A stretch of DNA of 64,000 nucleotides from assembly GCA_020444515.1 (NCBI GenBank), contig JAHLKX010000001.1, positions 744,001-808,000 on the forward strand, read 5' to 3'. The stretch is from Bacteroidota bacterium (GTDB lineage: Bacteria; Bacteroidota; Bacteroidia; Bacteroidales; JAADJA01). Below, one piece after another: positions 34,915 to 47,369 of the stretch. How positions within the stretch are numbered: the first letter of the stretch is position 1; each line of letters starts with the position of its first letter. The position numbers and the translations under genes were made by a program. The notes below the pieces were generated by a model. It had not been told where the DNA came from, did not search any database, and saw only the letters and a list, made by a program, of their open reading frames with translations.

Positions 34915-37302
34915 ATGTTTCGAATACTATCCGTATTAAGCTTCATCATACTATTTACCCTTCCTGCTGTTAGTCAAATGCCTGACAACATTGAATTGCC
35001 CGACACTTTTGCATTTGTTTGCGGCAAACATCACCATGGTAACATAACGCCCACCAAAACGGTAATCAATCCCAATCCTTATGTAAATGATTACGATGTA
35101 AAGTTCATCAAACTCAACCTGGAGGCTTACGACACGACCGATCAGTTTTCAGGATATGCAGAAATTATGGTGCAGGTGGTTGTTTCGGAGATGGATACGT
35201 TTTCGTTGGAACTGCATAACAAGCTGACTGCTGATTCGGTGATCATCAATGGAACAAACACGCCGTTTACCCATACCAATAACAACCTCTATGTTCCGCT
35301 TTCACCGGTGTTTTCAGTGGGCGAAATGATCACTTTCAGGCTCTATTATCATACACCGGAGGGTTATAGCTCCACCTACTATACCGTAAGTGAATCACCG
35401 ATTTATGGAAATTTTAAATCGGCCCATTCGTTTTCGGAACCTTATTTTGCTCATGAATGGATGCCCTGCAAACAAGAGCTCACCGATAAAGCCGATTCTG
35501 TGCATATCTTCATTACCACCGATACCAATCTTCGGGTAGCTGGTCCGGGTTTACTCACAGAAGTTCCACTTCCCAACGGAAAAATCCGTTATGAATGGCG
35601 CACCAAAGAAAAAACCGCCTTCTACCTGATCGCCTTTGCTGTTTCGGATTACCAGGAATACAGCATTTACGCCAAACCCGACAGCCTGCCCGGCGATTCC
35701 ATCCACATTTTGAACTATGTATTTGATTACCCGAGCTGCCTTGAATCCAATATCACTAACATCAACAATACAAAGAATTTCATCGAATTGCTGTCGGATC
35801 TGTATGGATTGTATCCTTATTTTAAAGAAAAGTACGGCCATTACATGTGGTATCCCACCAGCTTCTCGGGCATGGAACACATTACCATGAGTGGCGTCCG
35901 GTCATATAGTTACGATCTGGTTTCACATGAGCTGGCTCATATGTGGTTCGGTGATGAGATCACCTGCGCCACCTGGCAGGACATCTGGATCAATGAGGGT
36001 TTCGCCACTTACACCCAATATATCGTCCGGGAAAATTTGATCTCTAAAGCCAGCGCCGATGCGCAGATGCTTGCTTACCATAATTATGTGATGCAAAGTC
36101 CGACCGGTTCCGTATACGTCCCGGAATCCTCGCTGACAAGCTGGGGCCGGATATTCAGCACGCGGTATACCTATCGGAAGGGTGGCGCTCTGCTACACAT
36201 GATCCGTTTTGAGATGCAGGAGGATTCATTGTTTTATAAAACACTCTGGGAATACCGGCAACAGTTCAAAGATTCGGTGGCGACAGGCCTCGACTTTAAA
36301 AATGTATGTGAGCAGGTGAGTGGAATTGATTTCGATGATTTTTTCAATCAATGGTATTTCGGGGAAGGGTATCCCATCTTTGATCTCGATTGGTGGCAGG
36401 ATGAGGATACCCTGTTTTTGAAAGTACATCAGGGCTCTTCGACACCCATTACCCCACTTTATAAATTGCACATGGAATATGGTGTTCAAATGGGAATTGA
36501 TGATACGACACTATTGGTTTACCAGGAAACCAATGATACCCTTTATAAATTTATATTAACAGATGAAGTGACCGATGTGGTGATCGATCCCAATAATTGG
36601 GTACTCAACCAAACCGGGACTATTCGTCATTTGAAATCATTGAGATTGAATGCAATGATGGAAGGCCCCTATAATGAAGTTTCAGGAGATATGAATACCA
36701 ATTTGAATCCTGACCTGTTACCATTGCAACAACCCTACAATCAGGCCCCATGGAATTATGCCGGAATGGAACAGGTTCAATCAATACCAGCTAATGTGGT
36801 CGATTGGGTTTTGATCCGGTTGTACGATACCACCCAGGTTTCACTGGCAATTCCTGTAAGCATCATCTCTGAGCAAGCAGGCTTTATAATAAGCGATGGC
36901 TCCATTACCGACCTGGATGGATTTACACCCATCCGCTTCGAAGAAACGGTTGTTCATGATTTATTTGTCAGTATTGAGCAACGCAATCATCTGCCGGTTT
37001 TAAACGCTACAGCCCCGATTTATGATAAAGGAAACTTCGTTATTGATTTTAGCCAGGCAGGGTCAAGTTTTACAAATACCCCTCAAAAAGAACTTCAAGC
37101 CGGTGTCTGGGGAATAATTGCCGGCGATGCCAATGCAGATGGAATAGTAGATGAATTGGATAAGACCGGCTTATGGGAAAACAATTCAGGTAAAAATGCC
37201 TATGCTCCTGCTGATCTAAACCTGGATGGGCAAATTGATAATCAGGATAAGGATGATATTTGGTATCCCAATGTGGGATTGGGAGGACAGCTGCCTGACT
37301 AA
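34915..37302 (+). CDS. Secreted M1-family aminopeptidase with dockerin-like C-terminal module
   Basis: 795 residues. Signal peptide (FRILSVLSFIILFTLPAVS). The M1 domain has zinc ligands H338-E-L-A-H342 and E361 in NEGFATY, spaced HEXXH-x18-E as in aminopeptidase N. The exopeptidase motif upstream is replaced by SFSGMEHIT, close to G-x-M-E-N. From about residue 577 a separate module begins (EGPYNEVSGD, QPYNQAPWNYAGME, VDWVLIRL, QAGFIISDGS, EQRNHLPV). It ends with two calcium-loop-like repeats (DANADGIVDELDK and DLNLDGQIDNQDKDDIW) and a terminal LPD. The same module ends the S8 peptidase at 42629. Likely secreted or surface-bound. Confidence 0.88.
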   Translation: MFRILSVLSFIILFTLPAVSQMPDNIELPDTFAFVCGKHHHGNITPTKTVINPNPYVNDYDVKFIKLNLEAYDTTDQFSGYAEIMVQVVVSEMDTFSLELHNKLTADSVIINGTNTPFTHTNNNLYVPLSPVFSVGEMITFRLYYHTPEGYSSTYYTVSESPIYGNFKSAHSFSEPYFAHEWMPCKQELTDKADSVHIFITTDTNLRVAGPGLLTEVPLPNGKIRYEWRTKEKTAFYLIAFAVSDYQEYSIYAKPDSLPGDSIHILNYVFDYPSCLESNITNINNTKNFIELLSDLYGLYPYFKEKYGHYMWYPTSFSGMEHITMSGVRSYSYDLVSHELAHMWFGDEITCATWQDIWINEGFATYTQYIVRENLISKASADAQMLAYHNYVMQSPTGSVYVPESSLTSWGRIFSTRYTYRKGGALLHMIRFEMQEDSLFYKTLWEYRQQFKDSVATGLDFKNVCEQVSGIDFDDFFNQWYFGEGYPIFDLDWWQDEDTLFLKVHQGSSTPITPLYKLHMEYGVQMGIDDTTLLVYQETNDTLYKFILTDEVTDVVIDPNNWVLNQTGTIRHLKSLRLNAMMEGPYNEVSGDMNTNLNPDLLPLQQPYNQAPWNYAGMEQVQSIPANVVDWVLIRLYDTTQVSLAIPVSIISEQAGFIISDGSITDLDGFTPIRFEETVVHDLFVSIEQRNHLPVLNATAPIYDKGNFVIDFSQAGSSFTNTPQKELQAGVWGIIAGDANADGIVDELDKTGLWENNSGKNAYAPADLNLDGQIDNQDKDDIWYPNVGLGGQLPD

Positions 37303-40916
<3,614 letters not shown>

Positions 40917-40946
40917 TCATCAAAGTGCTGACGATTGCTTAAAATA

Positions 40947-41639
40947 ATGGAGATTTACAACATTCATATCGTTGAACACACTGCTTTTGAGAAGGAAAGA
41001 GCTGCACTGCTCAGTCGCCTGCCCTTCGAGCAACAGCAGCGTATTTCCCGATTCAGAAAGCCCCTTGATATGCAACGTTCCTTACTGGGTGAAACCATGT
41101 GCAGGGTTGTGCTGGGACAGCATCTGAAGAAGGCACCCGTGAGCATCGAGATTCTTAAATCTGAAAAAGGCAAGCCTTATTTAAAAAATCAGCCCAACCT
41201 GCATTTTAACCTTTCCCATTCCGGTGAATGGGTGGTACTGGCAGTTGATGAAACAGAAGTAGGAATTGATATTGAGAAAATTCGCAAAATCGATTATAAC
41301 ATTGCGCAAAGATTCTTTTCCAATGAGGAATACAGCCGACTGGAAGCATTAAAGGGTGATGATAAAAGACGCTACTTTTTCACCCTATGGACCCTCAAGG
41401 AAAGTTATCTCAAGTTTCTTGGTAAAGGCCTCACCAAAGCACTGAGTTCATTTACCGTAATAGAAAATGGAAAAGATTATCGCATCAAACATGCTGAACA
41501 GATGGATGAAACCATATTTTTTAATACCTATGAACCGGATGCGTCCCATCTGGTTTCTATCTGTTCCGGCAAAAAAGATGTTCCCGGGAAGGTACACATT
41601 TTGAAGATTCATAACCTTATCAACAACCCATCTATATGA
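40947..41639 (+). CDS. 4'-phosphopantetheinyl transferase (Sfp type)
   Basis: About 230 residues from ATG at 40947; an in-frame TTG at 40935 is less likely. It has the family motifs NLSHSGEWVVLAV, VGIDIEKIR and FFTLWTLKESYLKFLGKGL (WxxKES-K), which bind Mg2+ and coenzyme A. It transfers the phosphopantetheine arm onto acyl or peptidyl carrier proteins. No polyketide or NRPS gene is in the window, so it may serve fatty-acid or distant secondary metabolism. Overlaps the next gene by four bases (ATGA). Confidence 0.9.
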   Translation: MEIYNIHIVEHTAFEKERAALLSRLPFEQQQRISRFRKPLDMQRSLLGETMCRVVLGQHLKKAPVSIEILKSEKGKPYLKNQPNLHFNLSHSGEWVVLAVDETEVGIDIEKIRKIDYNIAQRFFSNEEYSRLEALKGDDKRRYFFTLWTLKESYLKFLGKGLTKALSSFTVIENGKDYRIKHAEQMDETIFFNTYEPDASHLVSICSGKKDVPGKVHILKIHNLINNPSI

Positions 41640-42523
41640 CCAAGCATAAACAAGATATAGCCCTGGTGCTATCGGGAGGAGGAGCCCGTGGAATGGCTCA
41701 CATAGGCGTAATTGAAGTATTGAAAGAAAAAGGATACCATATCTCCTCCATTGCCGGCACTTCCATCGGTTCCCTGGTGGGTGGTGTATATGTCTCAGGG
41801 AAAATGGAGCCCTTTAAAGAGTGGATGGCCCATATGGGTAAGATGGATATGTTCAGGTTGATGGATTTGGTCATCAGCAAGAACGGGATCATCCGTGGAG
41901 AAAAAGTTTTTAAAGAAATGGAACAATTCATCAGCGATGCCAACATTGAAGACCTGGAAATTCCCTATGCGGCCGTCGCAGTCGATGTCAGGAATCATAA
42001 AGAAGTGGTATTCAGAAAAGGCAAACTGGTGGATGCCATTCGGGCTTCAGTTTCAATACCAACTATTTTTAAACCTTTTACTTACAACGGGCAGGAACTG
42101 GTAGATGGTGGTGTGCTCAACCCCCTGCCACTGGATTGCGTCAAACGCAAAGAGGGTGACCTTTTACTGGCTGTCGATTTGAATGCCGATGTCCCTTATG
42201 ATTTGCCCCAACATAATTCCGAGCAGGAGTCGAGCAACCAGACTTATGTAAAAGCACTGGAGTTCATCAATGAAAAATGGTCAAAATACTTCCGGAATGG
42301 GAAAAACAAGACCTCCGGGTTTTTTGAATTGATCACCTTATCGGTTTATGCCATGCAAGTAAAATTAACTGAGATAGCCATCGAAAAACATAAACCGGAT
42401 GTAGTGATCGATATCTCTAAAACTTCCTGTGATATTTTTGAATTTCAGCGGTCGGAAGAGCTGATCCAATATGGGCGAAAACAGACCGAAAAGGCAATAA
42501 ATGATCAAATACTCAAAGATTGA
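41636..42523 (+). CDS. Patatin-like phospholipase
   Basis: 295 residues. Oxyanion motif SGGGARGMAH (13-22), nucleophile Ser43 in GTSIGSL and catalytic Asp157 in LVDGGVLNPLP form the patatin Ser-Asp dyad. No signal peptide, so it is cytoplasmic or membrane-peripheral, like the RssA/YchK group. Substrate likely a lipid ester. Translationally coupled to the phosphopantetheinyl transferase. Confidence 0.9.
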   Translation: MTKHKQDIALVLSGGGARGMAHIGVIEVLKEKGYHISSIAGTSIGSLVGGVYVSGKMEPFKEWMAHMGKMDMFRLMDLVISKNGIIRGEKVFKEMEQFISDANIEDLEIPYAAVAVDVRNHKEVVFRKGKLVDAIRASVSIPTIFKPFTYNGQELVDGGVLNPLPLDCVKRKEGDLLLAVDLNADVPYDLPQHNSEQESSNQTYVKALEFINEKWSKYFRNGKNKTSGFFELITLSVYAMQVKLTEIAIEKHKPDVVIDISKTSCDIFEFQRSEELIQYGRKQTEKAINDQILKD

Positions 42524-42563
42524 AGCTTTTAATTTGGAATCCATTGATCCACAGCCGTAATTA

Positions 42564-42606
42564 TATCTTTGCCCTCGCCGACGGCAAAAAAATAACTGTA
42601 ATTTTG
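42564..42606 (+). promoter_or_regulatory. Two candidate -7 boxes upstream of the S8 peptidase
   Basis: TATCTTTG (42564-42571) and TAATTTTG (42599-42606) both match TAnnTTTG. The second is 22 bases before the ATG. A GC hairpin starts at the first box (TTTGCC/GGCAAA). Confidence 0.5.
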
Positions 42607-42628
42607 TAATCTACAATTCTTCTTTACC

Positions 42629-44713
42629 ATGCAACGATTATCTGCCTTGTTACTCATTTTACTTATTCCTATCGTATTATGTGCACAGGTGGCACCCGAT
42701 ACCTATTGGATTCGGTTTACCGACAAAAACAATTCTCCCTATAATATCAATAACCCTGAAGAATTTCTTACCCAACGTGCCATAAACAGAAGGATCGTTC
42801 AAAACATCCCGATCCAGCAAAATGATCTGCCTGTTAATCAAACCTATATAGATGCCGTAGTGGCCACAGGCGTTTCAATCAAAACTGTTTCCAAATGGTT
42901 CAACTCTGTGACGGTTTACACCACAAATCCTGCACTTATCGCTACCATTGAGGAATTCTCATTTGTACAATCAGCCCAAAAAGTGGGTAACGGGGAAATA
43001 ACATCCAAATCAAATAAACCTTTTTTTGAAAAAGAATGGTGTTCATCGGAACCCATGAATACTGGCGGTAAAGATCCCTCATCCTTGCAAAGTTTTAATT
43101 ATGGGTTGGCCTATAACCAGATCAACATGTTAAATGGAATCGCTTTGCATGATATGGGTTTTGATGGGAGCGGAATGGTGATCGCCGTGCTGGATGCCGG
43201 CTTTACTAATGTAGATATCATTCCTGCCTTTGATTCGCTTTGGATCAATAACCAGATTTTGGGAGTTAAAGATTTTGTAAATCCAAATAGCCCCAATATA
43301 TTCGGATCGCATTATCATGGCTGCATGGTTTTATCTACCATGGGTGCCAATCTTCCCGGACAAATGGTGGGCACTGCTCCGCACGCGGATTATTGGTTAC
43401 TTCGATCGGAAAATGGGAGTTCAGAATACCTGGTGGAAGAATTGAACTGGGTTTCGGCAGCTGAATTTGCCGATAGTGTAGGTGCTGATATCATCAATTC
43501 ATCTCTGGGTTATACTACCTTTGATGACCCCACACAGGATCACACCTATGATGATATGGACGGCAATACAACACCCATTACTTTAGCTGCTGATTTGGCA
43601 GCCAGCAAAGGAATTTTGGTGGTCAATAGTGCGGGGAACAGTGGCAGTTCTTCCTGGCAATACATCGGTGCTCCGGCCGATGGCGATAGTGTTTTTAGTA
43701 TTGGAGCTGTGAATTCAAGTGGGGATTATGCTTCCTTCAGCTCAACAGGTCCTACTTACGATGGGAGGGTAAAACCCAATGTTGTCGCACAAGGTCAGGG
43801 TACAACCATTATAACAACTTCCGGAACGGTTACAACCGGCAATGGTACATCTTTCTCTTCTCCAGTTACAGCAGGAATGGTGGCTTGCCTTTGGCAGGCA
43901 TTTCCCGAAAGAAAAAACATGGAGATCATGGATGTCATCCAGCAAAGTGCATCTCAGTATGACAACCCGGATCATTACTTAGGCTATGGAATTCCAGATT
44001 ACCTCGAAGCATATAACATTCTTGAATCAACAGCCTTACATTCCATACAAATTGATCTCAAAGTTTACCTTGAAGGCCCTTTCAACGGAGTCGGAATGGA
44101 CGCAGGAATCAATGAAATTTTACCCCTTTCACAACCATTCAACACAGCCCCTTTCAATTATGCCGGAATCGAATCAGTGGTAGCTATTCCTTCCCCAGAT
44201 ATCGTGGATTGGATATTGGTGGAGCTCCGTGATACAACCTATGCTGATGTTGCTGATGGTTCAACTATGGTCGCAAGGCAAGCTGGTTTCATAAAATCAG
44301 ATGGAAGCATAGTTGATACAAGTGGTACCGAAATGCTGTCCTTCAACCTCGCCATATCCGACAGCCTTTTTGTTGTGGTTCAACACCGGAATCATCTGGG
44401 AATTCTTAGTTCAATCGCACTTAAAAATAATGGAAACGAAATTTATTCCTTTGATTTTTCAACCGGTTCAGAAAAATTCTTTGGTATTAACGGATACAAA
44501 ATGCTAACATCCGGGATATTTGGAATGGTCAGTGGGGATACAAATGCAGATGGGATCATTGACGGTGCAGACCTCCTTGCCGGCTGGGATTCTTCTGCCG
44601 GCAACCAGGGTTATCAAACAGGTGATATCAATTTAGATCGTGAAATCAATAATATCGATAAAGACCAATTTTGGTTTCCCAATCAATCTTTTTCGAGCCA
44701 GGTTCCTGAGTAA
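42629..44713 (+). CDS. Secreted subtilase (S8 peptidase) with dockerin-like C-terminal module
   Basis: 694 residues. Signal peptide (LSALLLILLIPIVLCAQ), a ~160-residue prodomain, then the catalytic triad D189 (IAVLDAGF), H230 (SHYHGCMV) and S408 (NGTSFSSPVTAGM), with the oxyanion Asn in VNSAGNSGSS. Residues ~476-694 are the module also found on the M1 peptidase: EGPFNGVGMD, QPFNTAPFNYAGIE, VDWILVELRD, RQAGFIKSDGS, QHRNHLGI. The final loops are DTNADGIIDGAD and DINLDREINNIDKDQFW, and the protein ends VPE. It is therefore probably exported and surface-held or released like the M1 peptidase. Confidence 0.92.
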   Translation: MQRLSALLLILLIPIVLCAQVAPDTYWIRFTDKNNSPYNINNPEEFLTQRAINRRIVQNIPIQQNDLPVNQTYIDAVVATGVSIKTVSKWFNSVTVYTTNPALIATIEEFSFVQSAQKVGNGEITSKSNKPFFEKEWCSSEPMNTGGKDPSSLQSFNYGLAYNQINMLNGIALHDMGFDGSGMVIAVLDAGFTNVDIIPAFDSLWINNQILGVKDFVNPNSPNIFGSHYHGCMVLSTMGANLPGQMVGTAPHADYWLLRSENGSSEYLVEELNWVSAAEFADSVGADIINSSLGYTTFDDPTQDHTYDDMDGNTTPITLAADLAASKGILVVNSAGNSGSSSWQYIGAPADGDSVFSIGAVNSSGDYASFSSTGPTYDGRVKPNVVAQGQGTTIITTSGTVTTGNGTSFSSPVTAGMVACLWQAFPERKNMEIMDVIQQSASQYDNPDHYLGYGIPDYLEAYNILESTALHSIQIDLKVYLEGPFNGVGMDAGINEILPLSQPFNTAPFNYAGIESVVAIPSPDIVDWILVELRDTTYADVADGSTMVARQAGFIKSDGSIVDTSGTEMLSFNLAISDSLFVVVQHRNHLGILSSIALKNNGNEIYSFDFSTGSEKFFGINGYKMLTSGIFGMVSGDTNADGIIDGADLLAGWDSSAGNQGYQTGDINLDREINNIDKDQFWFPNQSFSSQVPE

Positions 44714-44730
44714 CTTTATTCGGAAAGGTT

Positions 44731-46098
44731 TTATTTTATAATCTTTTTCAATAACGGCTCATCTTCATGTTTCACCACCGATTTTGTTTTCCATCTTCCG
44801 GTAAGGTAATAGATCCAGGCGAAGATCATCCCCAGAAGCCAGCCGATGGGGATCGCCCACCAGATACCGGTTTCACCAATCTTTTGTGAGAGAAAATAGG
44901 AAAGTGGCACCCGCACAAACAACAGTGCAATAAGGGTTGTGAACATAGGAATAAGGGTATCGCCTGCTCCACGCATCACACCGTTAAAAACAAACATGGT
45001 GGAGAATATGATATAAAAAGAACTGACAATGTATAAGTATTGCTGGCCAATATCGATCACCGCCTGATCATCGGTGAAAACCCCAAGCAAGGTCCTGGAA
45101 AACAGAATGGCGATAATGGAAGTAGAAACGGCAATAATGGAAGTCATTTTAAAGGTAGCAATCAGTCCCGACCGGACCCTTTCGGTTTTTTTCGCGCCAA
45201 TATTCTGACCTACAAAAGTTGATAAGGCTGCTGCAAAATTCATGGCCGGCATAGAAGCAATTGAATCGATGCGCATCACCACCGAGAATGCTGCAATCAC
45301 ATCGGTTCCGAACAGGTTCACGATCCATACAACGGCGATCAAACCCAGTGAAACAAAAGTTTGCTGAAAACCAGTGGGTAGCCCAATTCGCAGACTTTGT
45401 TTAAAAATCTCCCGATCGAATTTAAGTTTGCGGATGGAGAGTCGAACCACTTCATGGGTTTTGTTAAGGTACCAAATGGCCGTCAAAAATGCACCGCCCT
45501 GTGCAATAATGGTAGCAAAGGCAACGCCGGCAATCCCCCATTTAAAAACAACAACAAAAAGCAGATCGAGGATGATGTTGGCAATGGTAGAAATGATCAG
45601 GAAATAGAGGGGCGTTTTGGAATCCCCCAGACCACGCAAAATAGCTGCTGTTCCATTGAATCCAAAAAAGAATACCAACCCTGAAATATAAACCCGCATG
45701 TATATTATTGCTTCGGGCATAACGTCCTCAGGTAACTGGATCAGCCGGAATATATCATCCGCAAATACAATACCGATGACAGAGAAAAACAGCGACGCAA
45801 AAAACATTACAATGTAGAGTGTGTCAATGGTGTGCCTCACCCTGTCCATTTTCCTGGCACCGAAAAACTGAGCAATCATTATGGTGGCTCCCATGGCAAA
45901 ACCAATCACCATGGAGATCAAAGCAAATATGATGGGAAAAGAGGCCCCTACCGCTGCCAGTGCTTCCTTGCCAATGAAATTCCCAATGATGATGCTGTCG
46001 ACAATATTGTACATCTGCTGAAATACATTGCCCAACAACATCGGCGTCGCGAATTGCAGGATCAGTTTACTCTCTTTGCCTGTGGTGAGGTCTTTCAT
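44731..46098 (-). CDS. MATE-family multidrug/cation exporter
   Basis: 455 residues with 12 predicted membrane helices in two related halves. The conserved N-terminus is LILQFATPMLLGNVFQQMYNIVDSIIIGNFIGKEALAAVG, and the second half begins GLPTGFQQTFVSLGLIAVV. It belongs to the NorM/DinF-like MATE superfamily that expels organic cations with H+ or Na+. Substrate not assignable. Converges on the S8 peptidase. Confidence 0.9.
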   Translation of the reverse strand: MKDLTTGKESKLILQFATPMLLGNVFQQMYNIVDSIIIGNFIGKEALAAVGASFPIIFALISMVIGFAMGATIMIAQFFGARKMDRVRHTIDTLYIVMFFASLFFSVIGIVFADDIFRLIQLPEDVMPEAIIYMRVYISGLVFFFGFNGTAAILRGLGDSKTPLYFLIISTIANIILDLLFVVVFKWGIAGVAFATIIAQGGAFLTAIWYLNKTHEVVRLSIRKLKFDREIFKQSLRIGLPTGFQQTFVSLGLIAVVWIVNLFGTDVIAAFSVVMRIDSIASMPAMNFAAALSTFVGQNIGAKKTERVRSGLIATFKMTSIIAVSTSIIAILFSRTLLGVFTDDQAVIDIGQQYLYIVSSFYIIFSTMFVFNGVMRGAGDTLIPMFTTLIALLFVRVPLSYFLSQKIGETGIWWAIPIGWLLGMIFAWIYYLTGRWKTKSVVKHEDEPLLKKIIK

Positions 46099-46514
46099 AT
46101 TGTTGTTCGAATGTCAGCGTCGATGTTTGAAGTTTCCCAAATAGTTTGTAGATCTCAGTGAATGATTGGGGTTACAATCAATTTTGCAAAGGACACCAGT
46201 TAAACAGCCAATGCTTCTCTCATCTTGATATTTTTTTACATTCACCTTCTGGCCATCAGGACTTTCGGCTTGTTGTCCATCATTCTGATCTTTTCCAAAA
46301 ACCCGGCAAAGGTATCAATAAAGTTAACGGATGAAGTTGAATTACGGGCTCCTTTTCAACAATTGCCGGGCTAAAAAGTTGGCCATCCTGTGTTAACGTC
46401 CCACTTTTAACCGGTTGAAAAAATAATGAAAGTTCAATTACAGCCATCTTTGGGACTGTGGAAAACATTTTTGGTATATCCAATGTTTAGTTGAAGGAAT
46501 TCAATGGTTTTTTA
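46099..46514. other. Intergenic region without a recognisable gene
   Basis: About 416 bases. The only open frame of note is a 67-codon minus-strand stretch at 46280-46483 with no known motif and no promoter box. Nothing else was recognised; it may include the MATE gene's own promoter. Confidence 0.4.
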
Positions 46515-46522
46515 TACTTTTG
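46515..46522 (+). promoter_or_regulatory. -7 box for the DUF6580 gene
   Basis: TACTTTTG with TTG at 46491-46493, 21 bases apart, 22 bases before the ATG at 46545. It excludes a longer start at 46491. Confidence 0.6.
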
Positions 46523-46544
46523 CCTAGCTAATAAAACAAACATC

Positions 46545-47069
46545 ATGAACAAGATAAAAATCAGTCCGAAAATAACCTTTGTTATAACCCTGATCACTTT
46601 CGGGGCCATCATGCGCCTGGTACCACACTGGCCCAATTTTACACCCATTGCGGCCATGGCCCTGTTTGGCGGTGCCTATCTGGGCAAAAAGCACCTGGCT
46701 TTTATCATTCCGCTGGCAGCCCTGTTGCTGAGTGATCTAATTTTAGGCTTTCACCAATGGATGATAGCGGTGTACATCAGTTTCGCCCTGGTGGTATTTT
46801 TGGGCGTCTGGCTGCGCCGACGCATTCAATTGGGCACTGTTTTGCTGGCAACGCTAGCTTCATCCATCCTGTTTTTTATCATCACCAACTTTGCTATGTG
46901 GGTGGGTTCGCCATTTTACAGCCAGGACATAGTCGGTTTGATGGAATGTTATACACTGGCTTTGCCGTTTTTCCTGAATGGCATCATGGGTGATCTGTTT
47001 TTCAGTGGGATTTTCTTTGGCGCTTTTTACCTGGTTCAGCAGCGGTATCCGGCACTGGTCAGGGCATAA
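46545..47069 (+). CDS. DUF6580-like integral membrane protein
   Basis: 174 residues from MNKIKISP. Conserved RLVPHWPNFTPIAAMALFGGAYLG, then about five hydrophobic segments, SDLILGFHQW and a final GIMGDLFFSGIFF. The motifs agree with DUF6580-type putative transporters, possibly substrate-binding subunits of an ECF-like or related uptake system; this is inference. High local GC (35 of 60 at 46801-46860), in sharp contrast with the glycosyltransferase that follows. Confidence 0.7.
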   Translation: MNKIKISPKITFVITLITFGAIMRLVPHWPNFTPIAAMALFGGAYLGKKHLAFIIPLAALLLSDLILGFHQWMIAVYISFALVVFLGVWLRRRIQLGTVLLATLASSILFFIITNFAMWVGSPFYSQDIVGLMECYTLALPFFLNGIMGDLFFSGIFFGAFYLVQQRYPALVRA

Positions 47070-47090
47070 TCCAGAAAGATATTTTTTATT

Positions 47091-47119
47091 AAAAGCGTTG
47101 CTTCGGCAGCGCTTTTTTT
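47091..47119 (+). terminator. Terminator after the DUF6580 gene
   Basis: AGCGTTGC/GCAGCGCT stem with one G-T pair, stable TTCG tetraloop, then T7. Confidence 0.82.
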
Positions 47120-47222
47120 ATTTGCAGTCATTAGCATTTTCTACGGGTAGGTCCAAAAAAGGATTTTTTCTTTCAACTTTTCAGATAATTGATTAATTTG
47201 GTAGCACCAAAATGTTGAAGAC

Positions 47223-47342
47223 ATGAAGAAAATAACAAAACCTCCTACCCACAATCTCTATCTAATTGAAAAAGTGATAAAAGTTTGCGTTAATTCCCAT
47301 ATAAGGGTGGTTAACGTGATAAAAGTTGTTGATATAACATAG
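47223..47342 (+). other. 39-codon open frame ending at the attC-like site (unproven gene)
   Basis: ATG AAG AAA start with 39 codons, ending TAG whose G is the first base of GTTAGGC. The product begins MKKITKPPTHNLYLIEKVI and matches nothing I know. It could be the truncated start of a gene interrupted by the cassette, or chance. Confidence 0.2.
47274..47327 (+). repeat. 12-bp direct repeat flanking a hairpin
   Basis: GTGATAAAAGTT occurs exactly at 47274-47285 and 47316-47327. Between and overlapping them, CGTTAA (47288-47293) pairs with TTAACG (47311-47316) and CCC with GGG. Confidence 0.6.
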
Positions 47343-47357
47343 TTAGGCAACATTTTG
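47342..47357 (+). repeat. Left cassette-boundary site, attC R'-like
   Basis: GTTAGGCAAC then ATTTTG. GTTAGGC fits the integron core-site consensus GTTRRRY exactly. The 10-mer is the exact reverse complement of the one at 48654-48663, and ATTTTG follows both in the same orientation. Confidence 0.5.
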
Positions 47358-47369
47358 ACAAATAACATC

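Noticed and set aside
46280-46483. 67-codon minus-strand frame in the gap before the DUF6580 gene
   Set aside because: No promoter box, no recognisable motif and no supporting neighbour; more likely chance.
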